Part shown: positions 51,666 to 62,119 of the stretch, one piece after another
Layout: each line of letters opens with the position of its first letter
Numbering within the stretch: the stretch's first letter is position 1
Origin: JBMNFB01 sp050949085
GTDB taxonomy: Bacteria > Bacillota > UBA994 > UBA5500
Direction: 5' to 3'
Length of the DNA: 64,000 nucleotides
Assembly (NCBI GenBank): GCA_050949085.1
Contig: JBMNFB010000001.1
Coordinates: 248,001 to 312,000 of the forward strand
Notes under the pieces: model-generated
What the model saw: the letters and a program-made list of their open reading frames with translations, nothing else
The model's database searches: none
What the model was told of the DNA's origin: nothing
Position numbers and translations under genes: made by a program

Positions 51666-52712
51666 ATGAATGCAGAGTTTATTCAGGCGCTGCATGATCT
51701 GGCTCGCGAGCGAGGGATTGAGGAGGCAGTGCTTTTCGAAGCCATTGAAGCGGCACTCAGTTCAGCCTATAAGCGGAACTTCGGGACCTCGCAGAATGTT
51801 AAAATCGATATCGACCGGACGTCCGGTGATATACACGTCTTCAGTCAGCGGCAGGTTGTCGAGGAGGTCACCGACCCTCTGCTGGAGATCTCTCTGGCCG
51901 AGGCCAGAAAAAAGGACCCAACCTATCAGCTGGGCGATGTGGTGCTGCAGGAGGTAACGCCGCGGGATTTTGGTCGCATTGCCGCCCAAACCGCCAAGCA
52001 GGTCGTCGTGCAGCGCATTCGGGAGGCTGAACGCGGCCAGATCTACGACGAGTATACCGACCGGGAGTCGGACATCATCACGGGGATGGTTACCCATGCG
52101 GAAGGCGGCAATGTCTATGTGGAACTGAACAAGACTGAAGCCGTCCTGCTCCCGGGCGAACAGGTCCCCGGTGAGCACTATCGTTCGGGTGACAGGATCA
52201 AGGCGTACATCCTGGAAGTAAGGAAGACGCCCAAAGGGCCGGAGATCATCATTTCCCGCAGCCATCCCGGGTTGCTGAAGCGCCTGCTGGAGCTGGAGGT
52301 TCCCGAGATCCATGATGGGGTGGTTGAGTTGAAAGGGCTGGCCCGCGAGGCCGGGTCCCGTTCCAAGATCGCTGTATATTCGCACGACGAGAACGTCGAC
52401 GCTGTCGGTGCCTGCGTTGGGCCCCGCGGCATGCGGATCCAGACCATCGTCAACGAGCTGAACGGCGAGAAAATCGATGTTGTCGCCTATGATCCCGATC
52501 CGGCGCAGTTTGTAGCCAACGCCCTCAGCCCGGCCAAGGTTACGGCGGTAGAGGTAGATGCTGACACCAAGGTGGCCCGGGTTGTTGTGCCGGACTATCA
52601 GCTGTCTCTGGCTATCGGCAAGGAAGGACAGAACGCCCGCCTGGCGGCCAAGCTGACAGGCTGGAGGATCGATATCAAGAGCGAGTCACACGCAGCGGAA
52701 GCATGGGGGTGA
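51666..52712 (+). CDS. nusA: Transcription termination/antitermination factor NusA
   Basis: NusA binds RNA polymerase and nascent RNA, modulating pausing and termination. The 348-residue protein has the N-terminal polymerase-binding domain, an S1 domain (about 133-200, [15 protein letters not shown]) and two KH domains with [27 protein letters not shown] and [23 protein letters not shown]. The C-terminal acidic repeats of the E. coli protein are absent, as in Firmicutes. AAGGAGGAG precedes ATG 51666; ylxR follows by 4 bases. Confidence 0.96.
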   Translation: MNAEFIQALHDLARERGIEEAVLFEAIEAALSSAYKRNFGTSQNVKIDIDRTSGDIHVFSQRQVVEEVTDPLLEISLAEARKKDPTYQLGDVVLQEVTPRDFGRIAAQTAKQVVVQRIREAERGQIYDEYTDRESDIITGMVTHAEGGNVYVELNKTEAVLLPGEQVPGEHYRSGDRIKAYILEVRKTPKGPEIIISRSHPGLLKRLLELEVPEIHDGVVELKGLAREAGSRSKIAVYSHDENVDAVGACVGPRGMRIQTIVNELNGEKIDVVAYDPDPAQFVANALSPAKVTAVEVDADTKVARVVVPDYQLSLAIGKEGQNARLAAKLTGWRIDIKSESHAAEAWG

Positions 52713-52716
52713 TGGC

Positions 52717-52989
52717 GTGAGGAAGCGGAGAACACCAGAACGACTCTGCGTCGGCTGCCGAACGATGCGCCCCAAACGGGAGCTGTTGCGGGTGGTGCGC
52801 ACGCCGGAAGGCGAGGTCTTGCTGGACCCGACCGGCAAGAAGTCGGGCCGCGGTGCCTACATCTGCCCGTCTGCCGCCTGCCTGGAGCAAGCTCTGAAAG
52901 GTGATAGACTGGGGAAGGCGCTGGATGTTACCATCGGCCAGGATGTTGCGGACGCATTGCGTGCGTCGATAGTAGAGAGGGAACGCTAG
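52717..52989 (+). CDS. ylxR: YlxR (RnpM-like) RNA-binding protein
   Basis: A 90-residue protein with [20 protein letters not shown] and [18 protein letters not shown], the YlxR/DUF448 signature with a basic RNA-binding cleft. In B. subtilis the family member (RnpM) modulates RNase P. The start is GTG 52717 with GGGGGTGA upstream. Its stop overlaps the start of ylxQ, the constant nusA-ylxR-ylxQ-infB order. Confidence 0.92.
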   Translation: MRKRRTPERLCVGCRTMRPKRELLRVVRTPEGEVLLDPTGKKSGRGAYICPSAACLEQALKGDRLGKALDVTIGQDVADALRASIVERER

Positions 52990-53294
52990 TGACGGACGCG
53001 TTTCTCCAGTTCCTGGGCATTGCGCTGCGGGCAGGACGTCTCATCGCTGGTGAGTATCCCTGCCTGGAGGCTGTGCGGGCTGGTAAGGGTTTCTTGTTAG
53101 TCGTTGCCGCAGACGCATCGCCGCGCACCGCCGATCGTCTGATCAGGGCAGCCAGGACCAAGGGGTTGCCCTTCATTACGGCGTATACAAAAGAGGAATT
53201 GGGGCGGGCGCTCGGTCAGGCACAACGGGCGGCCCTGCTTGTAACAGACAATAATATTGCCAGGAGGTTGCAGGAGTTAGCCATGAGAGTATAG
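52989..53294 (+). CDS. ylxQ: YlxQ, L7Ae-family ribosomal protein
   Basis: A 101-residue L7Ae/L30e-like protein: [40 protein letters not shown] split over conserved blocks, then [23 protein letters not shown]. Family members bind kink-turn RNA; the B. subtilis paralogue YlxQ is associated with RNA but not essential. GTG 52989 overlaps the ylxR stop. infB follows in 14 bases. Confidence 0.92.
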   Translation: MTDAFLQFLGIALRAGRLIAGEYPCLEAVRAGKGFLLVVAADASPRTADRLIRAARTKGLPFITAYTKEELGRALGQAQRAALLVTDNNIARRLQELAMRV

Positions 53295-53308
53295 CGGGAG
53301 GTGGCTGG

Positions 53309-55624
53309 ATGAGCAAGATTAGGATCTATGAACTGGCCAGGGAGTTAAACGTCCCCAGCAAGAAGCTTGTAGAGGCTCTAGCCGATTTGGATTTGAACGT
53401 GCAGAATCATATGAGTACCATCGACAACGAGGTGGCGGACATCATTCGTCAAGTGTTGCGTCCGGCGGAGAAAACGGCGGCCAGGCAGCCCGAAAAGGTT
53501 GCCGCAGAAGTGCCTAAGGAGCAACCACGCAAACAGGATCCTCCGCAGGAAGCCAGAAAGGGCAAAGACGTTTCCGCCGAGAAATCTCAGCCTAAGGAGA
53601 ATGAAGCAAAACCGGTGATCGCAAGACAGCCCAGCAGTAAACAGCAGCCCCGCGAGAGCAGTGTCGAGCAACCAGCTGAACCAGCCGCCCTGGAGGAGCT
53701 GGATGATCTGGAGGAGTTCGACCTGCCTGACGAAGAGCAGACTAAGCCGAAGCGAAGCTCTGCGCGCCGGGGCGACGACAGACAGCGGTCCCGCGGCCGA
53801 CGCTCCAGCAATCGGCGGGCTCGTGGCCGTCAGCAGACCGCAACCGAGAGCAAGCCGGAACCGCGGGTGGTGAAACTGGACGCCGCAGACATCACTGTCG
53901 GCGAACTGGCCACGAAACTGAAGCGTCCGGCCAACGAGGTCATCCGCAAGCTCATCGAGCTGGGGGTGATGGCTGCCATCAACCAGACGATCGATGTGGA
54001 TACGGCCACTCTGGTGGCCAATGAGCTGGGATTTGAAGTGCAACAGGCGGCTCCGCCGGCGCCGGTCTACGATAGCCCCTTTGAGATTCCAGTGGAACCG
54101 GATGATCCGGCCGACCTCAAGTTGCGGCCGCCGGTTGTCACGGTTATGGGGCATGTGGATCATGGCAAGACCAGCCTTCTGGATGCCATTCGGCAGAGCA
54201 ATGTGACGGCCACAGAGGCCGGCGGTATTACGCAGCATATCGGCGCCTACCAGGTAAAGATCATGGATCAGCTGATCACGTTCCTGGACACACCGGGACA
54301 CGAGGCTTTCACCGCTATGCGGGCGCGTGGCGCACAGGCCACTGACATCGCCGTGCTGGTGGTTGCAGCTGATGACGGGATCATGCCTCAGACGGTGGAG
54401 GCCATCAACCACTCCAAGGCGGCAGGAGTGCCAATCATCGTTGCCATCAACAAGATCGATCGGCCAGCGGCCAACCCGGATCGTGTCAAGCAGCAGCTGA
54501 CCGAGCATGGCCTGATCCCGGAAGAGTGGGGCGGCGACACGATGTGCGTCAACGTATCGGCATTGAAGAGGACGGGCATCGACGACCTGCTGACCGCGAT
54601 ACTCACGCTGGCAGAAGTAGCAGAGCTGAAGGCCAACCCCAACAAGCCGGCGCGGGGTGTCGTCATCGAGTCCAAAGTGGACAGAGGTCGCGGGCCGGTG
54701 GCCACTGTGCTGATTCATTCGGGCACGCTCAATGTGGGAGATGTTGTCCTCGCGGGAGCCTCCCAGGGGCGCATTCGGGCGATGAACAACCATCAGGGGC
54801 GGCGGATTCAGAGCGCTGGCCCGTCGACTCCGGTGGAGATCATCGGCCTTTCGGATGTGGCCGAAGCTGGCGAGCCGTTCATGGTTCTCGCCGATGAGAA
54901 GGAAGCCCGGCAATACGCTGAGAAGTTGCGCGAAAAGAAGCGCGAGGAAGAGCTGAAATCAGTGCAGCGGGTATCGCTGGATGATCTCTTCAGCCAGATA
55001 CAGCAGGGTGAAGTGAAGGATCTGAATATCATCGTCAAGGCTGATGTGCAGGGATCCATCGAGGCCCTGCGTCAATCCCTGATCAAACTCAGCACCGACG
55101 AGGTTGAGGTCAAGGTTATTCACGAGGGCGTCGGCCCGGTGAACGAGAGTGACATCCTGCTGGCCACGGCATCGCAGGCGATTATTGTCGGCTTCAACGT
55201 GCGCCCGGATCCGGCTACCCGTAAACTGGCCGAGCAGCAGAACGTGGATATTCGCCTCTATCGCGTCATCTACGACGCTATTGAGGATGTGGAGAATGCC
55301 ATCAAGGGCATGCTCGCCCCTGTCTTCCGCGAGGCTGTCCTGGGACAGGCGGAGGTGCGCCAGATATTCAAAGCGAGCAGAATAGGAACTATCGCTGGCT
55401 CGTATGTGACTGATGGAAAGATCACCCGTCAGGCACAGGTTCGCCTGATTCGGGATGGTGTGGTTATCTATGAGGGACGCCTGGATTCGCTGAAGCGATT
55501 CAAGGATGACGTTCGCGAGGTCCTCGCCGGCTACGAGTGTGGGATTACCCTCGAGAACTTCAACGATATCAAGGAAGGCGATATCATCGAAGCGTTCTCC
55601 ATGGAGGAAGTGAAGGCTGAGTAG
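53309..55624 (+). CDS. infB: Translation initiation factor IF-2
   Basis: IF-2 places initiator tRNA and joins subunits. The 771-residue protein has the N-terminal [23 protein letters not shown] domain and a charged low-complexity linker (about 50-190, Arg/Ser and Glu/Lys rich). A second IF2-N domain follows, and then the GTPase with [15 protein letters not shown] (about 280), DTPGHEAF and NKIDRP. The C-terminal fMet-tRNA binding domains lie beyond. An AGGAGGTGG-like site precedes ATG 53309. Confidence 0.97.
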   Translation: MSKIRIYELARELNVPSKKLVEALADLDLNVQNHMSTIDNEVADIIRQVLRPAEKTAARQPEKVAAEVPKEQPRKQDPPQEARKGKDVSAEKSQPKENEAKPVIARQPSSKQQPRESSVEQPAEPAALEELDDLEEFDLPDEEQTKPKRSSARRGDDRQRSRGRRSSNRRARGRQQTATESKPEPRVVKLDAADITVGELATKLKRPANEVIRKLIELGVMAAINQTIDVDTATLVANELGFEVQQAAPPAPVYDSPFEIPVEPDDPADLKLRPPVVTVMGHVDHGKTSLLDAIRQSNVTATEAGGITQHIGAYQVKIMDQLITFLDTPGHEAFTAMRARGAQATDIAVLVVAADDGIMPQTVEAINHSKAAGVPIIVAINKIDRPAANPDRVKQQLTEHGLIPEEWGGDTMCVNVSALKRTGIDDLLTAILTLAEVAELKANPNKPARGVVIESKVDRGRGPVATVLIHSGTLNVGDVVLAGASQGRIRAMNNHQGRRIQSAGPSTPVEIIGLSDVAEAGEPFMVLADEKEARQYAEKLREKKREEELKSVQRVSLDDLFSQIQQGEVKDLNIIVKADVQGSIEALRQSLIKLSTDEVEVKVIHEGVGPVNESDILLATASQAIIVGFNVRPDPATRKLAEQQNVDIRLYRVIYDAIEDVENAIKGMLAPVFREAVLGQAEVRQIFKASRIGTIAGSYVTDGKITRQAQVRLIRDGVVIYEGRLDSLKRFKDDVREVLAGYECGITLENFNDIKEGDIIEAFSMEEVKAE

Positions 55625-55726
55625 GCAATCAGCCCCGATTCATGTCTGACGAGGACATCTGAGTTCCAGGAAAGGCGCTATCTGCTGCCCGGCAGCGGGT
55701 GACGTCCAAAAAGGAGGATGGTGTTT

Positions 55727-56098
55727 GTGAGCCAATATCGGCCAGAGAGATTTAGAGAGCTGCTAAAGACCGAGATCAGTGACATCATCCAGAACTCCAT
55801 CAAAGATCCCAGGGTGGGGTTTGCCTCGATCACGTCGGTCGAAGTCTCTAACGACTTGCGCCATGCGAAGGTATATGTCAGTGTATTGGGAACGGAGCAG
55901 GAGAAACAGGATACTCTGACCGCGCTCAATCGGGCTGCCGGCTTTGTGCGGTCAGAGGTAGGGAAGCGGATCTCTCTCCGCCATACGCCGGAGATTCTCT
56001 TTCGGCCCGATTCGTCCATTGAACATGGCGCACATATCAATGCCATCTTGCGTCAGCTGAAGGAAACTGAAGGGAAACGCGATGATGATGCAAAATGA
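55727..56098 (+). CDS. rbfA: Ribosome-binding factor A
   Basis: RbfA is a KH-fold factor for 16S 5'-end maturation. The 123-residue protein has RFRELLKTEISDIIQNSIKDPRVGFASITSVEVSNDLRHAKVYVSV in conserved blocks and closes with RHTPEILFRPDSSIEHGAHI. GTG 55727 is preferred because AAGGAGG (55711-55717) directly abuts ATG 55718 and would be too close. It overlaps nrnA by 17 bases. Confidence 0.93.
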   Translation: MSQYRPERFRELLKTEISDIIQNSIKDPRVGFASITSVEVSNDLRHAKVYVSVLGTEQEKQDTLTALNRAAGFVRSEVGKRISLRHTPEILFRPDSSIEHGAHINAILRQLKETEGKRDDDAK

Positions 56099-57089
56099 TC
56101 GGGGAAGGAGCCAGGTGGTGGCCGCTTTGAACGAAGCGAGCCGCCTCCTGCTCGTTGGGCATGTTTCGCCGGATGGCGATAGCATGGGCTCGCTCTTCGG
56201 ACTCAGTCTCGCCCTGACTGCGCTGGGCAAGGATGTGACAGTCTTTGTGGAAGGCGGCGTGCCTGACAAGTACCGCTTCCTGCCGGGGGCGGAAACAGCC
56301 GTTGCTGACCCCGCCCGGCTGCCGACGGAAACAGTCACTCTGGTCGTCCTCGATTGCGGCGAGTTTGAGCGCACTGGGCTGCCGGAGTACCCCTTCCGGG
56401 CGCTGCCGACCATCAATATCGACCACCATCGCACCAGCCAGGGCTTTGGTGAAGCCAGCTATATCGATTCGGCTGCCGCGGCTACCGGCGAACTGGTACT
56501 GGCGGTGCTGAGTGGGCTGGACGTGCAATTGGATGCTGATATCGCTACTTGTCTCTACACCGCCATCGCCAGCGACACCGGCTTTTTCCAATATAGCAAC
56601 ACAACGGCTTCGGTGCACCGGGCCATCGCCCAACTGTTGGATTTTGGGGCGAGGCAGCAGCTTGTGGCTCAGTCGCTGGGACAGAAGACACCGCAGTACC
56701 TGCAGCTCCTCGCCCTGGTGTTGCAGCGGATCGAGACGTTTGCAGATGGTCTGGGTGCCTATTCCTGGCTGACGCATGAAGACCTGCTGCGGCTAGAGGC
56801 AGACGGCAGCATGACCGAAGGCCTGGTCGACTATCCCCGTTCGCTCGCTGGTGTGGAGCTGGCCTTTCTGCTGACGGAGACCTCCCCGGGAGTCTGTAAG
56901 CTCAGCCTGCGTTCTCAGCAGAGGGCGGACGTGAGCCAGCTGGCACAGGAGTTTGGCGGTGGCGGGCATGCGCGTGCGGCCGGTGCGACCATCGACGGGC
57001 AGCCGCGGGCCGTGATTCAACGCGTAGTGAGCAGTGCTGACAGGAGTATCAGAGAATGTCTCAACCATACGGATTCATCAACCTGCTAA
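56082..57089 (+). CDS. nrnA: DHH-family bifunctional oligoribonuclease/PAP phosphatase NrnA
   Basis: NrnA degrades 2-5 nt RNA oligomers and pAp to mononucleotides. The 335-residue protein has the DHH domain with VGHVSPDGDSMGS, LDCGEFERTG and the DHH box NIDHHRTS. The DHHA1 domain ends in FGGGGHARAAGATI. It starts within a run of three ATGs at 56082-56090, overlapping rbfA, and its 3' end overlaps truB by 34 bases. Confidence 0.94.
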   Translation: MMMQNDRGRSQVVAALNEASRLLLVGHVSPDGDSMGSLFGLSLALTALGKDVTVFVEGGVPDKYRFLPGAETAVADPARLPTETVTLVVLDCGEFERTGLPEYPFRALPTINIDHHRTSQGFGEASYIDSAAAATGELVLAVLSGLDVQLDADIATCLYTAIASDTGFFQYSNTTASVHRAIAQLLDFGARQQLVAQSLGQKTPQYLQLLALVLQRIETFADGLGAYSWLTHEDLLRLEADGSMTEGLVDYPRSLAGVELAFLLTETSPGVCKLSLRSQQRADVSQLAQEFGGGGHARAAGATIDGQPRAVIQRVVSSADRSIRECLNHTDSSTC

Positions 57090-57952
57090 AATGTCCGGGG
57101 ATGACGTCCCATGACGCGGTAGCCAGAGTGCGCCGCATCCTGAAAACCCGCGCGGTAGGGCACGCCGGGACGCTGGATCCGGCCGCCAGCGGCGTGCTAC
57201 CGCTAGCAGTGGGCAAAGCCACACGCCTCCTGGAGTTTCTGGTTGCTGCCAGCAAGGTGTATATCGGTGAGCTGACCTTTGGTGTCGCTACGGATACTCT
57301 GGATCAGGAAGGCCGGATCGTCGAGCAGGCCAGTGAGATGCCCCGACTGACAGAGCAGCAGATCAGGCGAGGGATGCAGGGCATGGTGGGACGCCAGTTG
57401 CAGCGTCCCCCAGCATATTCGGCCATCAAGCATCAGGGCAAGCCGCTTTATGAGTACGCGCGCAGCGGGGAGGAGCTGGAGGTTTCTGCCCGGGAGATTG
57501 AGATTCACGGCTTCGATCTCTTGCGTCTCGACGGCCGGCGTTGCCTGTTCCGGGTGCATTGTTCCAAGGGCACCTATGTGCGCGCCCTGGTGCGCGATTT
57601 GGCGGAGAGGCTGGGGACTATCGCCACTCTCACCTTCCTGCTCCGGGAGCAGGTGGGTTCGTTCGGCCTGGCCGAAAGCTACACGCTGGAAGAACTGGCG
57701 GCGAACCCAGCAGACCACATTCTGCCGGCAACACTGGCAGTGGCCAGCCTGCCGCATATCGAGCTGGATTTGGAGCAGGCGCGTCGCTTTCTTCATGGCC
57801 AACGGCTGCGATTGCCGGTTCTCGCCTGGACAGCCGCGCCTGCGGTTGCAGTTTTTGCGGCTGATCAGCTGATCGGGATCGGCCGTTATCATCATAGACT
57901 GCTGGCACCCAGCAAGGTGCTGGCCCAGTGGGAGGAACTTCAGCCAAGATGA
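57056..57952 (+). CDS. truB: tRNA pseudouridine55 synthase TruB
   Basis: TruB makes pseudouridine 55 in the T-loop of tRNAs. The 298-residue protein has YGFINLLKCPGMTSHDAVARVRR and the catalytic block GHAGTLDPAASGVLPLAVGKATR with its essential Asp. RPPAYSAIKHQGKPLYEYAR follows, and CSKGTYVRALVRDLAERLG starts the C-terminal half with a PUA-like end. A GGAGTAT site precedes the ATG inside the end of nrnA. Its stop overlaps the ribF start (ATGA). Confidence 0.95.
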   Translation: MSQPYGFINLLKCPGMTSHDAVARVRRILKTRAVGHAGTLDPAASGVLPLAVGKATRLLEFLVAASKVYIGELTFGVATDTLDQEGRIVEQASEMPRLTEQQIRRGMQGMVGRQLQRPPAYSAIKHQGKPLYEYARSGEELEVSAREIEIHGFDLLRLDGRRCLFRVHCSKGTYVRALVRDLAERLGTIATLTFLLREQVGSFGLAESYTLEELAANPADHILPATLAVASLPHIELDLEQARRFLHGQRLRLPVLAWTAAPAVAVFAADQLIGIGRYHHRLLAPSKVLAQWEELQPR

Positions 57953-58857
57953 TTGTTACTGAACGGTACGAACAACTCCCCCAGAGCCCCAGAGTCATCG
58001 TGTTGGGCAACTTTGACGGCGTTCATCTCGGCCATCAGGCTCTGGTGCAGGCCAGCGTGCAGCTCAGGGATAGGATGGGCGGCTCAGTCGTCGTAATGTC
58101 ATTTCATCCTCACCCGCTGCAGGTCCTGGGTTACCCGGTAGAGTTGATCACCCCTGAGGAACAGAAGTTAAGACTGTTTGAGGCGATGGGCGTGGATGCC
58201 TATTTTCGTATGCCGTTTGACCGTGCGACGGCCAGCATGCTCCCGGGGCAGTTCGTCGACCAGGTGCTGCGTCAGCAGATCGATGCCCAGGCGGTCGTGG
58301 TCGGCTTCAACTTCAGCTTTGGGCGGGGGGGCGTTGGCACACCTGAGTTTTTGGCGAACACGCTGGCTGCCTATCAGATTCCCGTCACCATTGTCCCCCC
58401 GGTGTTGTCTGACGGCGAGGCCGTCAGCTCCACGCGGGTGCGCCAGCTGATCAAACAGGGCGATCTGCAGCGAGTAGCAGCGTTGCTGGGGCGTCCCTAT
58501 TCTATCGGTGGCAGGGTGGTGCGGGGAGACCAGCGCGGCCGCCGGATCGGCTTCCCTACGGCTAATCTGGGCGATCTGCAGCAGCTGGTTCTGCCGCCTT
58601 TTGGGGTGTATGCGGCTGAAGTGATCGGCCTTGGCTACGGCATGGCCAATCTCGGCACCAGACCGAGTTTCCCGCAGGCAGGACCCAGTCTCGAGGTGCA
58701 TATCTTTGACGGCTGCGGCGACCTCTATGGACGATACCTGGAGGTGCGTCTGCTGGAATTTATCCGGGAAGAATGGCAGTTCGCCGGAGCCGACGAGTTG
58801 CGGCAGCAATTGGAGCGGGACGAACAGCGCATCCGCACTCTGCTAGATCTCCCCTAG
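57949..58857 (+). CDS. ribF: Bifunctional riboflavin kinase/FAD synthetase
   Basis: RibF converts riboflavin to FMN and then FAD. The 302-residue protein has the adenylyltransferase domain VIVLGNFDGVHLGHQALV and FNFSFGRGGVGTPE. The kinase domain follows, with RPYSIGGRVVRGDQRGRRIGFPTANL and ending EVHIFDGCGDLYG. ATG 57949 overlaps the truB TGA and has GGGAGG upstream; the in-frame extension is rejected. It ends the rimP-ribF unit. Confidence 0.95.
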   Translation: MIVTERYEQLPQSPRVIVLGNFDGVHLGHQALVQASVQLRDRMGGSVVVMSFHPHPLQVLGYPVELITPEEQKLRLFEAMGVDAYFRMPFDRATASMLPGQFVDQVLRQQIDAQAVVVGFNFSFGRGGVGTPEFLANTLAAYQIPVTIVPPVLSDGEAVSSTRVRQLIKQGDLQRVAALLGRPYSIGGRVVRGDQRGRRIGFPTANLGDLQQLVLPPFGVYAAEVIGLGYGMANLGTRPSFPQAGPSLEVHIFDGCGDLYGRYLEVRLLEFIREEWQFAGADELRQQLERDEQRIRTLLDLP

Positions 58858-58930
58858 GCTAAACCGCTGTCTACCCAGGCGCTGTCATGGTCAGATTCGG
58901 CTACGCATAAGCATTACTATATCTGCTCGC

Positions 58931-58959
58931 TTGTGGTAGGGAATCCTTAGTGATAGAAT
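58931..58959 (+). promoter_or_regulatory. Possible promoter between ribF and rpsO
   Basis: TTGTGG (58931-58936), a 17-base spacer and TAGAAT (58954-58959). A GGGAGGGG site at 58960-58967 and GTG 58973 follow, but that frame (about 48 codons) looks random. The likely target is the small gene at 59130. Nothing else was seen in 58858-59129. Confidence 0.45.
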
Positions 58960-59129
58960 GGGAGGGGTCTCCGTGATCGGCTATAGCGGTGGCGAGTTAT
59001 TCGCCGCTATTGGGCCTGATCTTGGGCGGAGGCGTCGCTGGGTCTGGCGCTGCCGCGGGGAGCTTGCCCCTTCGTGTCGCCTGGCCAGTTGCGCGTCAGG
59101 CCGGAATCCCGCGGCGTGAGGCGGAAGCA

Positions 59130-59351
59130 ATGCGGGTGATTATCAGCAATCATGCGGCCTTGCGCCTGCAGGACAGTCGGCAGGCCGGTATTACGGCCCT
59201 CGACTTACTGCGGGCAGCCTCGCAGATACCGGGGAAAGTGCCGGCGGCAACGCGCTTTCGCGGCTACTCGGCGATGAGCGGACGCCAGTTTGACTTTGTG
59301 ATCAAGGACATTTCCAGCGGCCGGCTGGTGATTACGGTCATCGGCAAGTGA
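59130..59351 (+). CDS. Small hypothetical protein before rpsO
   Basis: A 73-codon frame from ATG 59130 with GAGGCGGAA upstream. It reads MRVIISNHAALRLQDSRQAGI and ends FDFVIKDISSGRLVITVIGK. The pattern of HA--R followed by a helix and a final IVTV-like strand loosely recalls DUF4258-type small proteins, but the match is weak and no function is claimed. The open frame continues upstream to GTG 58989 without a ribosome site (Gly/Ala-rich), so the start is uncertain. It lies where ribF and rpsO are normally adjacent. Confidence 0.5.
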   Translation: MRVIISNHAALRLQDSRQAGITALDLLRAASQIPGKVPAATRFRGYSAMSGRQFDFVIKDISSGRLVITVIGK

Positions 59352-59404
59352 CTATTGTCTCGAGAATATCCGGTCAGACCCTTGGCTGACCGCTATTCTA
59401 TAGG

Positions 59405-59427
59405 AGCCCGTAGCTTCGGCTCGGGCT
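59405..59427 (+). promoter_or_regulatory. UUCG-capped leader hairpin before rpsO
   Basis: AGCCCG-T-AGC (59405-59414), tetraloop TTCG, GCTCGGGCT (59419-59427): nine pairs with one bulged T. A second small stem ACGTT/AACGT lies at 59447-59463. S15 mRNAs often carry structured leaders for feedback; whether this is one is inference. Confidence 0.45.
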
Positions 59428-59509
59428 GAACCATGGGCTAGGATTGACGTTTCCTCCGAACGTGAGTCTTGGCTGATGGGGATATTTGAGATCAGGGAGG
59501 TGAACCTGG

Positions 59510-59779
59510 GTGGCACTGGATCAGGATCAAAAGCGTGCAGTGATCGAGAAGTATAAGCTTCATGACGCCGACACCGGATCGCCCGAGGTGCAGATTGCGC
59601 TGCTGACGCACCGCATTCAGTATCTGACGGCGCATCTGCAGACTCACAAGAAGGACCATCATTCGCGTCGCGGCTTGTACAAGATGATCGGTCAGCGGCG
59701 TCGGCTGCTTGATTACCTTCGCCAGACTGATATCGATCGCTACCGCTCAATCATTCAGCAACTCGGCATTCGCAGATAG
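59510..59779 (+). CDS. rpsO: 30S ribosomal protein S15
   Basis: An 89-residue small-subunit protein with [26 protein letters not shown] and [25 protein letters not shown] in its conserved helices. S15 is a primary binder of the 16S central domain. GTG 59510 follows AGGGAGGTG. A strong terminator follows, and pnp has its own promoter, the usual rpsO-pnp order. Confidence 0.97.
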   Translation: MALDQDQKRAVIEKYKLHDADTGSPEVQIALLTHRIQYLTAHLQTHKKDHHSRRGLYKMIGQRRRLLDYLRQTDIDRYRSIIQQLGIRR

Positions 59780-59781
59780 GG

Positions 59782-59809
59782 AAAAAGCGGGTTATCCCGC
59801 TTTTTCTTA
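59782..59809 (+). terminator. Intrinsic terminator after rpsO
   Basis: AAAAAGCGGG (59782-59791), loop TTAT, CCCGCTTTTT (59796-59805), then CTT. Perfect 10-bp stem. Confidence 0.95.
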
Positions 59810-59830
59810 TGACCTGCTGCGGGCCGGTCT

Positions 59831-59860
59831 TTGCATTCTGTTCCCGTACTGTGAGATAAT
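59831..59860 (+). promoter_or_regulatory. Probable promoter of pnp
   Basis: TTGCAT (59831-59836), an 18-base spacer and GATAAT (59855-59860), 27 bases before the pnp ATG. Confidence 0.6.
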
Positions 59861-59887
59861 AATCCAAACACGGTAGGATGGTGATTT

Positions 59888-61972
59888 ATGTATAGCGTTT
59901 CGATGGAGCTGGCTGGACGCCAGTTGACGTTGGAGACTGGCCAGCTGGCCAAGCAGGCCGATGGCGCAGTCCTGGCAAAGTATGGTGATACATATGTGCT
60001 CGTCACCGCCACGGCGTCCGAGCAGCGACGGGAAGGCATTGATTTCTTCCCATTACTTGTTGACTACGAGGAGCGGCTTTACTCAGTCGGAAAGATTCCG
60101 GGAGGCTTTATCAGGCGGGAAGGACGCCCCAGCGAGAAGGCGGTCCTGGCGGCGAGGATGATCGACCGCCCGTTAAGGCCCCTGTTCCCAGACGGATTCC
60201 GCAACGATGTTCAGGTCGTGGCCACCGTACTGTCGGTTGACCACGACTGTAGCCCGGAGGTTACGGCGATGATCGGGGCATCTGCGGCCCTGTGCATTTC
60301 GCCCATCCCATTCTCCGGCCCGATCGCCGGTGTCGTCGTCGGCCTGGTGGACGGCCAGCTGGTTCTGAACCCGACTCAGGAGCAGGAAGAGCGCAGTTCG
60401 CTGCACCTGACCGTCGCCGGGACGAAGGATGCCATCATGATGGTAGAGGCAGGTGGCGATGAAGTTCCGGAAGAGCAGATGATCGAGGCCCTGATGTTCG
60501 GCCATCAGGCCATCCGGGAGATCGTCCTCATGCAGGAGAAGCTGATCGCCCAGGCTGGGCAGGAGAAGCGTCAGTATCCGCTGGCGGTGCCCAGTGAAGA
60601 TCTGGTCCAGGCCGTGCAGGATTATGCCCGCGACAAGCTGGATCAGGCTGTGCGCAGCGCTGTCAAGCAGGAGCGAGAAGCGGCCGTTGCCGCAGTTAAC
60701 GAAGAGACACTGCAGCATTTCGCCGAGATCTACCCCGAGCGCGAGAAGGAGGTTGCCGAGGTTCTGCACTCCACCCTCAAGACTCTCGTGCGGCGCATGA
60801 TCATCGAAGAAGGCGAACGCCCAGACGGACGCCGTGTGGACGAGATTCGTCCCATCAGTTGCGCCGTCGGCCTGCTGCCACGCACCCATGGCTCTGGTCT
60901 CTTCACCCGGGGACAGACCCAGGCCCTGAGCGTGGTGACGCTGGGCACGATCCGCGATGCGCAGACCATCGACGACCTGTCTGTCGACGAATCCAAGCGG
61001 TATATGCACCACTACAACTTCCCGCCCTACAGTGTGGGTGAGACGCGGCCGATGCGCTCGCCGAGCCGCCGGGATATCGGGCATGGGGCCCTGGGTGAAA
61101 AGGCGTTGCTGCCGATGATTCCCTCGGAGGAGGAGTTCCCCTACGCGATCCGTGTGGTCTCGGAGGTGCTTGAATCTAACGGGTCGTCGTCGCAAGCCTC
61201 CATCTGCGGCTGCACACTGGCGCTGATGGATGCGGGTGTGCCCATCAAGCGGCCGGTGGCCGGCATCGCCATGGGGCTGATCAACGAAGGTTCTAAGTAC
61301 GAGATTCTTTACGACATCCAGGGACTCGAGGATGCCCTCGGCGATATGGACTTTAAGGTGGCGGGGACGATCCAGGGTATCACCGCCCTCCAGATGGACA
61401 TCAAGACGTCCGGTATCAACACGGAGATCCTGACCCAGGCCCTGGAGAAGGCGCGACAAGGCCGTTTGTTTATCCTGGAGAAGATGCTGGCGGTGTTGCC
61501 TGAGCCGCGGGCAGACCTCTCACCCTATGCGCCGCGCATGCTGACCATGACCATCCCTGTGGAGAAGATCAAGGACGTCATCGGCCCTGGTGGCAAGGTC
61601 ATCAACAAGATCATTGCTGAGACCGGAGTCAAAATCGACATCGAGGACGATGGCCGCATTTTCATCGCCGCCGTGAATACTGATGACGGCATGCGGGCTC
61701 AGAGGATGATCGAGGATCTGACGGCTGAGGTTGAAGTAGGCCGCATCTACACCGGCCGGGTGGTGCGTGTTGAGAAGTACGGGGCTTTCGTCGAGATCCT
61801 GCCGGGTAAGGACGGCCTGGTGCATATCTCTCAGCTGGACGAAGGTCGTGTAGCCAGGACGGAGGATGTCTGCCAGGTGGGCGACGAAATCCTTGTCAAG
61901 GTTACCGAAATTGACCGCCTCGGGCGCATCAACCTCTCCCGAAAGGAAGCGCTGGCGAGTACCAGGAAGTAA
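59888..61972 (+). CDS. pnp: Polyribonucleotide nucleotidyltransferase (PNPase)
   Basis: PNPase degrades RNA phosphorolytically from the 3' end and can add tails. The 694-residue protein has the first RNase PH domain ([32 protein letters not shown] in part) and a helical linker. The second PH domain carries [16 protein letters not shown] and FPPYSVGET. The KH domain [26 protein letters not shown] and an S1 domain ([21 protein letters not shown]) end it. Weak ribosome site GGTGATTT before ATG 59888. Monocistronic between promoter and terminator. Confidence 0.97.
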   Translation: MYSVSMELAGRQLTLETGQLAKQADGAVLAKYGDTYVLVTATASEQRREGIDFFPLLVDYEERLYSVGKIPGGFIRREGRPSEKAVLAARMIDRPLRPLFPDGFRNDVQVVATVLSVDHDCSPEVTAMIGASAALCISPIPFSGPIAGVVVGLVDGQLVLNPTQEQEERSSLHLTVAGTKDAIMMVEAGGDEVPEEQMIEALMFGHQAIREIVLMQEKLIAQAGQEKRQYPLAVPSEDLVQAVQDYARDKLDQAVRSAVKQEREAAVAAVNEETLQHFAEIYPEREKEVAEVLHSTLKTLVRRMIIEEGERPDGRRVDEIRPISCAVGLLPRTHGSGLFTRGQTQALSVVTLGTIRDAQTIDDLSVDESKRYMHHYNFPPYSVGETRPMRSPSRRDIGHGALGEKALLPMIPSEEEFPYAIRVVSEVLESNGSSSQASICGCTLALMDAGVPIKRPVAGIAMGLINEGSKYEILYDIQGLEDALGDMDFKVAGTIQGITALQMDIKTSGINTEILTQALEKARQGRLFILEKMLAVLPEPRADLSPYAPRMLTMTIPVEKIKDVIGPGGKVINKIIAETGVKIDIEDDGRIFIAAVNTDDGMRAQRMIEDLTAEVEVGRIYTGRVVRVEKYGAFVEILPGKDGLVHISQLDEGRVARTEDVCQVGDEILVKVTEIDRLGRINLSRKEALASTRK

Positions 61973-61987
61973 GGCAGGCAACAAGAG

Positions 61988-62014
61988 ATGCGTTGGATTC
62001 CAACGCATTTTTTT
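61988..62014 (+). terminator. Intrinsic terminator after pnp
   Basis: ATGCGTTGG (61988-61996), loop ATT, CCAACGCAT (62000-62008), then a run of Ts to 62014. Confidence 0.95.
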
Positions 62015-62119
62015 GTTGTTCGCCCGGCGTAGGCGTTGTGCCGGCGGGGCAAAATCCGTGCTCATTTACACTCCCCTTGTCATCAGAGAAGGCCTTAAGG
62101 GTCAGGAGGAGAGAAAAGG

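Noticed and set aside
53378..54913. 511-codon minus-strand open frame
   Set aside because: Antisense to infB, no ribosome site, no recognisable protein.
60173..61459. 428-codon minus-strand open frame
   Set aside because: Antisense to pnp; shadow of its codon bias.
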